Assembly: GCA_018267875.1 (NCBI GenBank)
Contig: JAFDXP010000090.1
Location: 1 to 59,369, forward strand
DNA from: Bacteroidota bacterium
GTDB lineage: Bacteria; Bacteroidota; Bacteroidia; Chitinophagales; Chitinophagaceae
DNA length: 59,369 nt
Direction: 5' to 3'
Below, in pieces: positions 43,704-52,527 of this stretch (positions within the stretch are counted from its first letter, which is position 1; every line of letters starts with the position of its first letter). A program made the position numbers and the translations under genes. Below the pieces are notes generated by a model. It had not been told where the DNA came from, made no database searches, and saw only the letters and a program-made list of their open reading frames with translations.

Positions 43704-44918
43704 ATGTTTCAAACTTTAAGCAAAGAAGCCCTGATGGCAGCTGCCAATCAGTTTGGCACGCCACTTTATGTGTATCATGCTGAACAAATTGCCCATCAAT
43801 TTGAACAGTTGCAAAATGCTTTTAAAAATCATCCTACTCGCTTCTTTTATGCCTGCAAGGCACTTACCAATATCAACATTTTACGCTACTTGCGTCAACT
43901 TGGATCAAACCTTGATTGTGTCAGTATTGGTGAAGTAAAGCTGGGACTACGTGCAGGTTTTGAGCCTAATCAAATTTTATTTACACCTAATTGCGTTGAC
44001 CTCAGTGAAATTATTGAAGCACAACAATTAGGCGTAAATATCAACATTGACAACATCTCCATCTTAGAACAGTTTGGCAATAAGTTTGGCAATGGCTACC
44101 CAGTTTGCATCCGTATTAATCCACACATAGAAGCAGGCGGAAACTATAAAATATCAACTGGACACATAGACAGCAAGTTTGGAATTTCCATTCATCAGAT
44201 GCGCCATATTGAACGTATCGTCAAAACAACCAAACTTCATGTAAAAGGACTTCACATGCACACTGGAAGTGAGATTAAAGACGTGGATGTGTTTTTGCAA
44301 AGCCTTGAAGTGATGTTTAGTGCTGCCAAACATTTTTCCGAACTTGATTTTATAGATTTAGGAAGTGGATTTAAAGTTCCTTACAAAGACGGAGACAAAG
44401 GAACAGATGTAGCTGTTCTGGGAGAAAAACTGACACAAGCAGTTAAAGATTTTGAAGCAGACTATAACCGCTCTTTAGAAATTTGGTTTGAACCCGGTAA
44501 ATATTTGGTGAGTGAAAGCGGATTTTTTATGGTAAAGGCTAATGTAGTGAAACAAACTACGGCTACGGTATTTGTAGGAGTTAATTCCGGGTTTAACCAT
44601 CTGATTCGACCGATGTTTTATGATGCTTATCACCGAATTTCAAACATTAGTAATCCACAAGGAGCAGAGCGAATTTACACGGTAGTAGGTAACATTTGTG
44701 AAACCGACACCTTTGCTTGGGATCGTGTATTACCTGAAGTGAGAGAAGGCGATATATTAGTGTTTCACAATGCAGGTGCCTATGGATTTGAAATGAGTAG
44801 CAACTTTAATTCTCGACTAAAACCGGCAGAGGTATTATATCTCAATGGAACGCTTCACCTGATTCGAACACGCGAAACTCAAGAAGATTTGATGCGAAAT
44901 CAATTAGAAGTGATTTAG
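43704..44918 (+). CDS. lysA: Diaminopimelate decarboxylase
   Basis: The last step of lysine synthesis: meso-DAP to lysine, PLP-dependent. 404 residues from ATG 43704 (MFQTLSKEALMAAA). PLP lysine in FYACKALTN; substrate/dimer motif GLHMHTGSEI; GSGFKVPYKDGD; and the catalytic cysteine region VGNICETDTFAWDR. The longer frame upstream overlaps the divergent MORN gene and is not LysA-like. A near-consensus -7 box (TAATTTCG, 43690-43697) is 6 bases before the ATG, suggesting leaderless transcription. The TIGR02757 gene follows after 9 bases. Confidence 0.95.
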   Translation: MFQTLSKEALMAAANQFGTPLYVYHAEQIAHQFEQLQNAFKNHPTRFFYACKALTNINILRYLRQLGSNLDCVSIGEVKLGLRAGFEPNQILFTPNCVDLSEIIEAQQLGVNINIDNISILEQFGNKFGNGYPVCIRINPHIEAGGNYKISTGHIDSKFGISIHQMRHIERIVKTTKLHVKGLHMHTGSEIKDVDVFLQSLEVMFSAAKHFSELDFIDLGSGFKVPYKDGDKGTDVAVLGEKLTQAVKDFEADYNRSLEIWFEPGKYLVSESGFFMVKANVVKQTTATVFVGVNSGFNHLIRPMFYDAYHRISNISNPQGAERIYTVVGNICETDTFAWDRVLPEVREGDILVFHNAGAYGFEMSSNFNSRLKPAEVLYLNGTLHLIRTRETQEDLMRNQLEVI

Positions 44919-44927
44919 TTTGTCAAA

Positions 44928-45698
44928 ATGGAATTGACAAAGCTCAAAACCTTGCTGGATGCCAAGTCTGAGTTGTATAATCGTCCGGAATTTATTCTTG
45001 CAGATCCAATTTCAGTTCCTCATCGGTTTTCCACAAAGCAGGATATAGAAATAAGCGGATTTTTTGCCGCCATATTTTCTTGGGGAAATAGAACAAGCAT
45101 TATAAATAGTGCCAATCGAATTTTGAAATGGATGGATGATGCCCCCCATCAATTCATTCTTCAACATAAGCCAACTGATCTAAAACCTTTTTTGCACTTT
45201 GTTCATCGTACATTTAATGCAACTGATCTTCTTTATTTCATAGAATTTTTGCAATGGCATTATCAGTCTTATATCTCCTTGGAAGAGGCTTTTGCACCCG
45301 ATTCAGCTTACTCGGCGGAAAATGTTGGCACTGCACTCATTCAATTTCGAAACTATTTTTTTTCACAAGAACATCCATCAAGAACACAAAAACATATTGC
45401 CACCCCGACAAAAAACTCTGCTTGCAAACGTCTTAACATGTATTTACGCTGGATGGTCAGAAAAGATGCACAGGGTGTTGACTTCGGGATATGGAACAAG
45501 ATAAAACCGGCTCAACTGATTTGCCCTTTAGATGTGCATGTAGCCAGGGTAGCGCATCGCTTGGAATTATTAACTAATGAAAAGGCGACTTGGAAAAATG
45601 CTGTTTTTCTTACACAACAATTGGCAATCTTAAACCATTGCGATCCGGTTGTGTATGATTATGCGTTGTTTGGATTAGGTATGGCTGATCGCCTTTAA
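44928..45698 (+). CDS. TIGR02757/DUF2400 family protein
   Basis: A 256-residue helical protein with the family pattern: DPISVPHRFSTKQDIEISGF, FSWGNRTSIINSANRI, MYLRWMVRKD and ICPLDVHVARVAHRLELL. The helix-hairpin-helix-like C-terminal part suggests kinship with DNA glycosylase folds, but activity is unknown. It starts 9 bases after lysA, likely co-transcribed. Confidence 0.88.
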   Translation: MELTKLKTLLDAKSELYNRPEFILADPISVPHRFSTKQDIEISGFFAAIFSWGNRTSIINSANRILKWMDDAPHQFILQHKPTDLKPFLHFVHRTFNATDLLYFIEFLQWHYQSYISLEEAFAPDSAYSAENVGTALIQFRNYFFSQEHPSRTQKHIATPTKNSACKRLNMYLRWMVRKDAQGVDFGIWNKIKPAQLICPLDVHVARVAHRLELLTNEKATWKNAVFLTQQLAILNHCDPVVYDYALFGLGMADRL

Positions 45699-45779
45699 AT
45701 CGTAAATACTTTGGGTAAGTTGAAGCACAATACTATAAGGCATTGCAAAAATAATTTGATTTTCTTTTTCAAATACCGG

Positions 45780-46100
45780 TTACCAAGACAATTCTGGGTC
45801 AATAGGGTCTTCTCGTTTGAAGAACTTTCGAAGCCTAATTTTTTCTAATTGGCGGGTATAAATTAAATGTGCTAAATCATGCACACCGCCTTCCTGATTA
45901 TGCAAAACAAGAAATAAAGTCTTTTCAGGAATATCCAACCGGTACATCAGTTGAAAAAAGCGTTCAGGGTTTCGTTCTAACAAAATAGAAATTGCTTTTT
46001 CCAAAGCCTCAATCAATGCATCTTCAGAAAGAAAAGCAGGCAGCAAAATAGGAAAATCGCTTGAAAGCATATCATACACTGCCTGCTGATCTTGACTCAT
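45780..46100 (-). CDS. Conserved-type small protein of unknown function
   Basis: A 106-residue, largely helical, charged protein (MSQDQQAVYDMLSSDFPILL). No domain recognised. It starts 2 bases after the FAA-hydrolase gene, so it is co-transcribed with it. No membrane segment or signal peptide. Confidence 0.65.
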   Translation of the reverse strand: MSQDQQAVYDMLSSDFPILLPAFLSEDALIEALEKAISILLERNPERFFQLMYRLDIPEKTLFLVLHNQEGGVHDLAHLIYTRQLEKIRLRKFFKREDPIDPELSW

Positions 46101-46102
46101 GA

Positions 46103-47110
46103 TTATTTCTTTTTTAGTGCGAGAATGCTCCAGTCGGTCTTTTCAGCTACAATTTTATTGCTAAGCAATCCAAGCCCGTCAATTTCCATTTCCACTGTAT
46201 CGCCGGGTTGCAGCCATTGCACTTTATAGTTTGGATCGTTTAGCAATCCGGTACCATTTAATTCCAAAAAGCAACCAGTACCCACTGTGCCGCTGCCAAT
46301 CACATCACCTGGAAGAATGTCTGCACCATAAGCACACCGTTCAACAATTTCTGCAAATGTCCAATCCATATCTCCTGTATTGCCACGGCTCACTTCAATA
46401 CCATTTACCCGACAAGTCATGGACAGGTTATAACGATTGCCAACATGCCCTGATTTTGGCTCAATTTTGTAAGATTCCAATTCATCCGGAGTAACCAACA
46501 TAGGCCCAATAACGGTTGAGAAATCTTTTCCTTTTGCCGGACCGAGATTTAGCAACATTTCCTCCATTTGCAATACACGAGCACTCATGTCATTCATAAT
46601 CATGTAGCCACCAATGTAACTATCTGCTTCTTTTGCCGATATGTTTCGCCCTTTTTTACAAATCACGATTGCAGCTTCTAATTCAAAATCAAGTTTTTGA
46701 AAATGATCGGGCATACAAGGAATTTCGCCCGGACCTTGAATGGCATTGTGATTGGTAAAATAGAAAATAGGATATTGATCAAATTCTGGAATCATCTCCA
46801 CTTTTCTATTACGCCTTGCAGCAGCAACATGCTGACGAAAAGCATATCCATCGCGGCAAGAGGTAGGATTAGGAACGGGTGCCAGAATTTTTTCTGTGGT
46901 AAACATACCGGAAGCTGGTGTGTTGTTCTTCCCAGAAATAAGGTTGTCATTTGTTTGCTTGGCTAAATCAATAAACTGTTCCCAATTATCCAATAACCCC
47001 TTCATGGAAGAAGGAAGGGCGGGGTTTGCCAAGTTGGTATGGTATAGGTTGTTGTTTATGCAAAAAGCAAGTTGTTCTTTACCGTCATGCAAGTAGGTTA
47101 CTAATTTCAT
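46103..47110 (-). CDS. Fumarylacetoacetate hydrolase family protein
   Basis: A 335-residue protein of the FAH superfamily, which cleaves C-C bonds of beta-diketo acids (for example the last step of tyrosine/homogentisate breakdown). Metal/active-site motifs: DFELEAAIVICKKGRNIS, NDMSARVLQMEEM, GNTGDMDWTFAEIVE and GSGTVGTGCFLELNG. The start is ATG 47110 (MKLVTYLHDGK); the longer frame lies upstream of the promoter box at 47135. Whether tyrosine catabolism is present cannot be told from this window. Confidence 0.9.
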   Translation of the reverse strand: MKLVTYLHDGKEQLAFCINNNLYHTNLANPALPSSMKGLLDNWEQFIDLAKQTNDNLISGKNNTPASGMFTTEKILAPVPNPTSCRDGYAFRQHVAAARRNRKVEMIPEFDQYPIFYFTNHNAIQGPGEIPCMPDHFQKLDFELEAAIVICKKGRNISAKEADSYIGGYMIMNDMSARVLQMEEMLLNLGPAKGKDFSTVIGPMLVTPDELESYKIEPKSGHVGNRYNLSMTCRVNGIEVSRGNTGDMDWTFAEIVERCAYGADILPGDVIGSGTVGTGCFLELNGTGLLNDPNYKVQWLQPGDTVEMEIDGLGLLSNKIVAEKTDWSILALKKK

Positions 47111-47134
47111 TCTGAACGTAGTTATTTGAAGTTG

Positions 47135-47142
47135 CAAAATTA
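47135..47142 (-). promoter_or_regulatory. Promoter -7 box for the FAA-hydrolase operon
   Basis: TAATTTTG on the minus strand, an exact TAnnTTTG match, 24 bases before the ATG at 47110. Confidence 0.5.
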
Positions 47143-47195
47143 TCAATAAGCAGCTATAGGGATTAAAGTTTTATCATTGTGGTCAAATTCGACTC

Positions 47196-47864
47196 ATGAG
47201 CACATACGACCAGCTATTTGAAAACAATCGGGCATGGGTAGCCTCCAAAACTGTTACTAACCCCGAATTCTTTGCAAAACTTGCAGAAGACCAAAGCCCT
47301 GATTATATGTATATCGGTTGTTCAGACAGTCGGGTTCCTGCAAATGAAATCATTGGGCTTGATTCCGGTGAAGTGTTTGTGCATCGTAATGTGGCTAATT
47401 TGGTCAATAATACCGACTTGAATGTTATGTCGGTGATCAACTATGCCGTGCGTCATCTTCAGGTAAAGCATATTGTTGTTTGCGGGCATTACAATTGCGG
47501 CGGCGTAAAAGCAGCTATGATCCCTAAGGACATGGGCATTCTAAATCCTTGGCTACGCACCATTCGCGATGTTTATAGAATGCACCATGATGAATTAGTA
47601 GCCATCAAAAATGAACAAGAACGCTACAACAGATTAGTAGAATTAAACGTAACAGAACAAGCAACCAACGTAATCAAAACTGCGGCAGTTCAAAAGTCAT
47701 ATATCAAATATGAATATCCGATTGTTCATGGATGGGTATTTGATCTGCATACGGGGTTGCTCAAGGATTTAAACATAGATTTTAAGAAAATCCTGAAAGA
47801 CATTCAAGAAATCTATGACCTCACTGCCATTCCATCTGACATGAATGAAGATAGCGGCTATTAG
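47196..47864 (+). CDS. can: Beta-class carbonic anhydrase
   Basis: A 222-residue enzyme hydrating CO2 to bicarbonate. Zinc ligands and catalytic dyad are intact: Cys42 and the Asp44/Arg46 pair (CSDSRVPANEI), then His98 and Cys101 (GHYNCGGVKAAM). No signal peptide, so cytoplasmic. Followed after 21 bases by the acyltransferase, possibly co-transcribed. Confidence 0.95.
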   Translation: MSTYDQLFENNRAWVASKTVTNPEFFAKLAEDQSPDYMYIGCSDSRVPANEIIGLDSGEVFVHRNVANLVNNTDLNVMSVINYAVRHLQVKHIVVCGHYNCGGVKAAMIPKDMGILNPWLRTIRDVYRMHHDELVAIKNEQERYNRLVELNVTEQATNVIKTAAVQKSYIKYEYPIVHGWVFDLHTGLLKDLNIDFKKILKDIQEIYDLTAIPSDMNEDSGY

Positions 47865-47885
47865 TTTCTCAATCAAATTTAGGAT

Positions 47886-48743
47886 GTGTATTTTCTTTTG
47901 TTAGTCTTGCTATATCCACTTTCGCTTTTACCTCTGAGAGTGCTGTATATATTGTCTGATGCGGTTTATGGAATACTCTATTACATAATTAGGTATAGAA
48001 AAGAAGTGGTATGGAGCAATCTCAAACATGCTTTTCCTGAAAAATCGAACGATGAGTTAATGCTTATTCGAAAAAGATTCTACCATAACTTTTGCGATCA
48101 ATGGATTGAAACACTTAAGCTATTATCTATTTCAAAATCAGAATTAAATCGTCGATTTACTGGCAATTGGGACGTGTTTCAGAACTTAGCTAAAGAGGGT
48201 AGAAACACATACGCTATACTTGGACATACCTTTAATTGGGAATGGGCTAATGCAGCTTGTCCGTTTAATACGCCTCAGCCATACAACTGTGTTTATTTGC
48301 CACTTTCCAGCAAGGCAGTTGATCGTTTTATGTTGAAAATTCGATCGCGCACAGGAGCAAAGATGATTTCGATGAAAGCACTGAAAAGCGGTTTTTCAAA
48401 GCTTAAGGATAGCCAATACATTTTAGCGCTGGCCGCCGATCAAAATCCGGCTCAAATAGAAACTGCCACTTGGCTTTCATTTATGAATCGGGATGCACCT
48501 TTTTTTCGTGGGCCGGAACACATGGCTCGACGAGCAAAAGCAGCCGTTGTGTTTGCCGGAATTAAAAAGATACGGAGGGGCTACTACCAAATCCACCTCA
48601 ACAAATTCTGTAATGATGCTTCACAAGTTGAATTAGGAAACGTGCTTCAAGCTTATGTTTCATTTGTAGAAACACAATTGCATCAGCAGCCCGACAATTG
48701 GCTGTGGACTCACAAACGCTGGAAGCACTCAAGGCAGCAATAA
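47886..48743 (+). CDS. LpxL/HtrB-like lysophospholipid/lipid A acyltransferase
   Basis: A 285-residue membrane-bound acyltransferase. N-terminal hydrophobic segment (YFLLLVLLYPLSLLPLRVLY), then NLKHAFPEKSNDELMLIRKR, the active-site region LGHTFNWEWAN (HX4 type) and AADQNP, typical of the LABLAT family that adds secondary acyl chains to lipid A. The start is GTG 47886; TAG lies directly upstream in frame, and the nearby ATG (47884) is in another frame. Confidence 0.88.
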   Translation: MYFLLLVLLYPLSLLPLRVLYILSDAVYGILYYIIRYRKEVVWSNLKHAFPEKSNDELMLIRKRFYHNFCDQWIETLKLLSISKSELNRRFTGNWDVFQNLAKEGRNTYAILGHTFNWEWANAACPFNTPQPYNCVYLPLSSKAVDRFMLKIRSRTGAKMISMKALKSGFSKLKDSQYILALAADQNPAQIETATWLSFMNRDAPFFRGPEHMARRAKAAVVFAGIKKIRRGYYQIHLNKFCNDASQVELGNVLQAYVSFVETQLHQQPDNWLWTHKRWKHSRQQ

Positions 48744-48749
48744 GCAAAT

Positions 48750-50135
48750 CTATTTCCCGAAAAGCCTGAATATGTCCATTCCGTTAGCATAAACCATCAA
48801 TGCTAACAAAAGCACCAAACCCACAGTGGTTGCACGCTCCATCACGGTATCACTTACTTTTTTTCCGGTAATAAGTTCAAAAATCAGGAACAGTACATAA
48901 CCTCCATCCAAGCCCGGAATGGGCAAAAGATTCATGAAAGCTAAAATGATAGATACAAAGGCTGTAAGCTGTAAAAAAGATGCCCAATTGAAAACCGGGT
49001 CAAACATTTGACCGAAGCTCACAATACCGCCCACGCTCTTAGAGAATTTCACTTCCGGCGAAGTAAACATCAACTTGAATTGTTTGATATACTTTCCAAA
49101 AGTTTCAAACGTGGCAACAAAACCCTTGCCTATTGATTGGAAGAAGTTGTAATGAACAGTTGTAAGGTTGAAGTAGCGTTCGGGATTGATATTTACATGA
49201 AAGCCCAAAATTCCATCTTCGGGTAATTGTCCGGTCAAGGTAAGTGTTTTGCCTTCACGTACGACTATCATAGAAATATCATGTCCCTTTGCTTGTTCTT
49301 TAAGTTGTTCCAACTGATCGAAAAAAGCTATGGGCTGACCATTAAAAGAAACGATGCTGTCGCCATATTGCAAACCCATTTTGCTGGCGGCAGTTCCGTT
49401 TTGCACTTTTCCTATCAAAAAAGGTGTACGCAAGGAAATAAAGCCTCCTTTTTTTCTTTCTTCAATGATTTGAGCTATCGTGCCGGCGGGAATATTAATA
49501 TCCATTTGCTTTCCCTCTCTTTCTACAACAAAAGTCTTGGCATCATTAAAAATAAATTCACCCATGATTTCATTGAAATGATCAATTTTTTTTCCGCCGA
49601 CACTAATGATTTTGTCGCCATCCCTAAAGCCTACTTGTTGTGCCAACGAATCAGCCACTATTCCATATCGAGCATTGTCCATGGTAAGGTAAGACTCACC
49701 CCAAATAGAAAACATAGCAATGTAGATACAGATAGCTACCAGCACATTCATGATGATGCCACCCAGCATAATTAACAAGCGTTGCCAAGCTTTTTTAGAG
49801 CGATATTCCCATGGTTGAGGCGGTTTATCCATTTGCTCCTTATCCATGCTTTCATCCACCATGCCGGCAATCTTCACATAACCACCTAACGGAAACCAGC
49901 CTAAACCATATTCTGTATCTCCTTTTTTCTTTTTAAATAAGGAGAAGTTTAGCAGCCCGGGGAAAGGAAATAAAAAGTCAAAAAACAAGTAGAATTTCTC
50001 AACCCGAGTTTTGAATAAACGAGCAAAGAAGAAGTGGCCAAACTCATGTAGCAAAATCAAAATAGAAAGAGCGGCCAATAATTGTAGAGCCTGAACCCAG
50101 CCTCCTGATAATAAAAAGACGGTTTGTAGTTGCAT
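48750..50135 (-). CDS. rseP: RseP-family site-2 intramembrane protease
   Basis: A 461-residue zinc metalloprotease of the M50 family. The active site HEFGH (residues 30-34) is in the first membrane helix and the second zinc motif LLPIPGLDGGYV is near the C-terminus. Two PDZ-like domains occupy the periplasmic middle (for example GYVKIAGMVDES, and SKMGLQYGDSIVSFNGQPI). Such proteases cleave anti-sigma factors or signal peptide remnants in the membrane. It follows dxr on the same strand with a 22-base gap, the common dxr-rseP order. Confidence 0.95.
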   Translation of the reverse strand: MQLQTVFLLSGGWVQALQLLAALSILILLHEFGHFFFARLFKTRVEKFYLFFDFLFPFPGLLNFSLFKKKKGDTEYGLGWFPLGGYVKIAGMVDESMDKEQMDKPPQPWEYRSKKAWQRLLIMLGGIIMNVLVAICIYIAMFSIWGESYLTMDNARYGIVADSLAQQVGFRDGDKIISVGGKKIDHFNEIMGEFIFNDAKTFVVEREGKQMDINIPAGTIAQIIEERKKGGFISLRTPFLIGKVQNGTAASKMGLQYGDSIVSFNGQPIAFFDQLEQLKEQAKGHDISMIVVREGKTLTLTGQLPEDGILGFHVNINPERYFNLTTVHYNFFQSIGKGFVATFETFGKYIKQFKLMFTSPEVKFSKSVGGIVSFGQMFDPVFNWASFLQLTAFVSIILAFMNLLPIPGLDGGYVLFLIFELITGKKVSDTVMERATTVGLVLLLALMVYANGMDIFRLFGK

Positions 50136-50157
50136 GTGTATATTTCGACGAGTAATT

Positions 50158-51327
50158 TTAATAAATAGAAAACTGACCGTTTTTCACCAATTCCGCGGCA
50201 TAAATACGGGCTTCTTGATCGCTATGTTCATAGTCCTGAAGAGAAGGGTTGCTTACAAAATTAATTTTCTCCATAGTTTTTTCAATCATTTCGCTCATTT
50301 CCAAGAACCCAACCCTATTGGTAAGAAATGCGTGAACCACAATTTCGTTAGCTGCATTGAGAATGCAAGGCATATTTCCGCCTTTTTCCATAGCTTCTTT
50401 AGCCAGGGCAAGGTTACGGAATGTTTTCACATCGGGTTGATCAAAGGTTAATTTGTTGAAGTCACGAAAGTTAAAACGTTTGAAATCATTGTGAAGACGA
50501 CGAGGAAATCCTAAAGCAAATTGAATGGGCAATTTCATGTCAGGTAATCCCATTTGTGCTTTGATAGACCCATCGGTAAACTGTACAAATGAATGGAGGA
50601 TGGATTGAGGATGAATGACCACTTCAACTTGTTCATTTTTCAAGCCAAATAACCATTTGGCCTCAATCATTTCCAATCCCTTATTCATCAAGGTGGCACT
50701 ATCTATCGTAATTTTAGCTCCCATTGTCCAGTTAGGATGTTGCAAAGCATGAGAAGCCTTTACATTGACTAAAAAATTAGTTTTTTTTCCTAAAAATGGA
50801 CCTCCGGAAGCGGTCAAAATTACTTTTTCAATTGTGTGCCAATCCTCACCTACCAAGCATTGAAAAATAGCAGAGTGCTCGCTATCAACCGGGACAATGC
50901 GCACGCGCTTTTCAGCGGCACGAGCCATCACTATTTCACCGGCGACAACTAAAGTTTCTTTGTTTGCCAAGGCTATTTCTTTGCCGGCATCTATAGCAGC
51001 AAGAATAGAATGTAAGCCTGCAAAGCCCACAATAGCACCTAAGACAGTGTCAACTGAATCCCAACGAACGACTTCGGTAAGAGATTCCGCGCCGGAAAAA
51101 ACTTTGATAGGAAGATTAGAAAGAGCTCTTTTTACTACTTCATATTTTGAAGTATCTGTTACCACAACAGCATTAGGGCGAAACCGCTTTGCTTGTTCTG
51201 TCAGCAACACAGCATTGCTATGCGCGCTCAAAACCTCAACTGCAAATAATTCCGGATGGGCAGCAATTACCTCCAGAGCTTGAGTACCTATTGATCCTGT
51301 TGAGCCAAGTATGGCTAAACGCTTCAT
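50158..51327 (-). CDS. dxr: 1-deoxy-D-xylulose-5-phosphate reductoisomerase
   Basis: The committed step of the MEP isoprenoid pathway, NADPH-dependent. 389 residues. NADPH motif LAILGSTGSIGTQALEVI; metal/substrate motifs ALANKETLVVAGE, VDSEHSAIFQCL and TASGGPFLGKK; SATLMNKGLEMIEA. Together with ispG (window start) it shows that the organism uses the MEP rather than the mevalonate route. Upstream of rseP in one operon. Confidence 0.97.
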   Translation of the reverse strand: MKRLAILGSTGSIGTQALEVIAAHPELFAVEVLSAHSNAVLLTEQAKRFRPNAVVVTDTSKYEVVKRALSNLPIKVFSGAESLTEVVRWDSVDTVLGAIVGFAGLHSILAAIDAGKEIALANKETLVVAGEIVMARAAEKRVRIVPVDSEHSAIFQCLVGEDWHTIEKVILTASGGPFLGKKTNFLVNVKASHALQHPNWTMGAKITIDSATLMNKGLEMIEAKWLFGLKNEQVEVVIHPQSILHSFVQFTDGSIKAQMGLPDMKLPIQFALGFPRRLHNDFKRFNFRDFNKLTFDQPDVKTFRNLALAKEAMEKGGNMPCILNAANEIVVHAFLTNRVGFLEMSEMIEKTMEKINFVSNPSLQDYEHSDQEARIYAAELVKNGQFSIY

Positions 51328-51352
51328 CCGTGTATGTTTATTTTAGAACGGG

Positions 51353-51360
51353 CAAAGGTA
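51353..51360 (-). promoter_or_regulatory. Promoter -7 box for dxr-rseP
   Basis: TACCTTTG on the minus strand, an exact TAnnTTTG match, 25 bases before the dxr ATG. Confidence 0.55.
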
Positions 51361-51517
51361 CTTTATCCTTCTCACTAACCGCACCTTCCATTTAAGGACA
51401 CTCATTTTTAACAACTATACTTTCTCCGTTGTTCAAAATTCATTTACACTTATAGCCCTTATGGAAAAGGCTTTACCTTATTTTTGTTTAGCCAATTTCG
51501 CCCACAATTATTTATTT

Positions 51518-52177
51518 ATGCTACAAGTTGCAACGCTTGAATTTCTTAAATCCTTGTCTCAAAACAATGAAAAGGCATGGTTTGATGCACATCGCCATGA
51601 ATATGTCCAGGCAAAAAGTGATTTTGAATTATTTGTTGGTAACACCTTGGAAGGCTTAGCTGCAATAGATTCTGGATTGGCAGAGGTTAAAGCTAAAGAC
51701 TGTATTTTTCGCATTTTTCGTGATGTTCGTTTTTCAAAAGATAAAACACCTTATAAAACCCATTTTGGAGCTTATCTAAGTAGGGGTGGTAGAAAATTTT
51801 CGGGTGCCGGATATTATTTACACATTGAAGCGGGTGGCAAAAGTATGGGTGGAGGCGGGCTTTGGATGCCTGAACCGTCATTATTAAAAAAAGTAAGACA
51901 GGAAATTGATTACAACTTTGAAGCGTTTCAGGCTATCATTCAGGCTCGTAGTTTCAAAAAATATTTTTCTGCTTTCGAAGGAGAAAAATTAAAATCACTA
52001 CCGCAAGGATATACGTCTGATAATCCAGCTATTGAATATTTGAAACTGAAAAACTTTGCAACGGTTAGTCTCCTTCCAGATCAAGCATTGACCGATGAAA
52101 AAGGGTTACACTCCTACTTAGAAATTTTTAGTGCCTTAAAACCTTTAGTAGATTTTCTAAACAAGGCTTTAGACTAA
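51518..52177 (+). CDS. DUF2461 (TIGR02453) family protein
   Basis: A 219-residue protein with the family pattern FLKSLSQNNEKAWFDAHRHE, RDVRFSKDKTPYKTHFGAYL and GGGLWMPEPSLLKKVRQEID. Function unknown. The start is ATG 51518 (MLQVATLEFL); the 19-codon longer frame is less like the family. Its last bases overlap the end of a convergent small gene (52174-52177). Confidence 0.9.
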   Translation: MLQVATLEFLKSLSQNNEKAWFDAHRHEYVQAKSDFELFVGNTLEGLAAIDSGLAEVKAKDCIFRIFRDVRFSKDKTPYKTHFGAYLSRGGRKFSGAGYYLHIEAGGKSMGGGGLWMPEPSLLKKVRQEIDYNFEAFQAIIQARSFKKYFSAFEGEKLKSLPQGYTSDNPAIEYLKLKNFATVSLLPDQALTDEKGLHSYLEIFSALKPLVDFLNKALD

Positions 52178-52419
52178 TTGCGAAAAACCAAAAATTCAAA
52201 AGGGCGATGATTTTGAATTGATTTCTTGCGACGTGTTTTAGTCTTAGGATTGTTGTGCTGATACACATCAAGCATCTCAGTTGCCTCATGCAATTTTCCT
52301 TCATCATCCAAATTGCTGATTATAGTTATCAACTCATCTACCCTTTCTTCAAAATTTCTATCCCAACTTTTAGCAGCTTTGGTGGTAACGAGCAATTCTC
52401 TTGTCTTTGGTTGTCGCAT
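52174..52419 (-). CDS. Small charged protein of unknown function
   Basis: An 81-residue basic protein (MRQPKTRELLVTTKAAKSWD) with a predicted helical middle (ERVDELITIISNLDDEGKLH) and a Lys/Arg-rich C-terminal stretch (PKTKTRRKKSI). Its stop overlaps that of the DUF2461 gene by 4 bases. No family recognised; it may be a DNA- or RNA-binding small protein (weak inference from charge). Confidence 0.5.
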   Translation of the reverse strand: MRQPKTRELLVTTKAAKSWDRNFEERVDELITIISNLDDEGKLHEATEMLDVYQHNNPKTKTRRKKSIQNHRPFEFLVFRN

Positions 52420-52527
52420 AGCACTTCATGTTTAGTTCATTTTTTCGTTAAGAAAATTAAAAAATGAAATTCAATTGTGCAAACAATCTTTATAGAAATT
52501 TAATCCTTATTAAACATTGCAAGGCTA

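Noticed and set aside
45699..45779. Gap between the TIGR02757 gene and the small gene at 45780
   Set aside because: About 80 bases with no hairpin, promoter box or meaningful frame.
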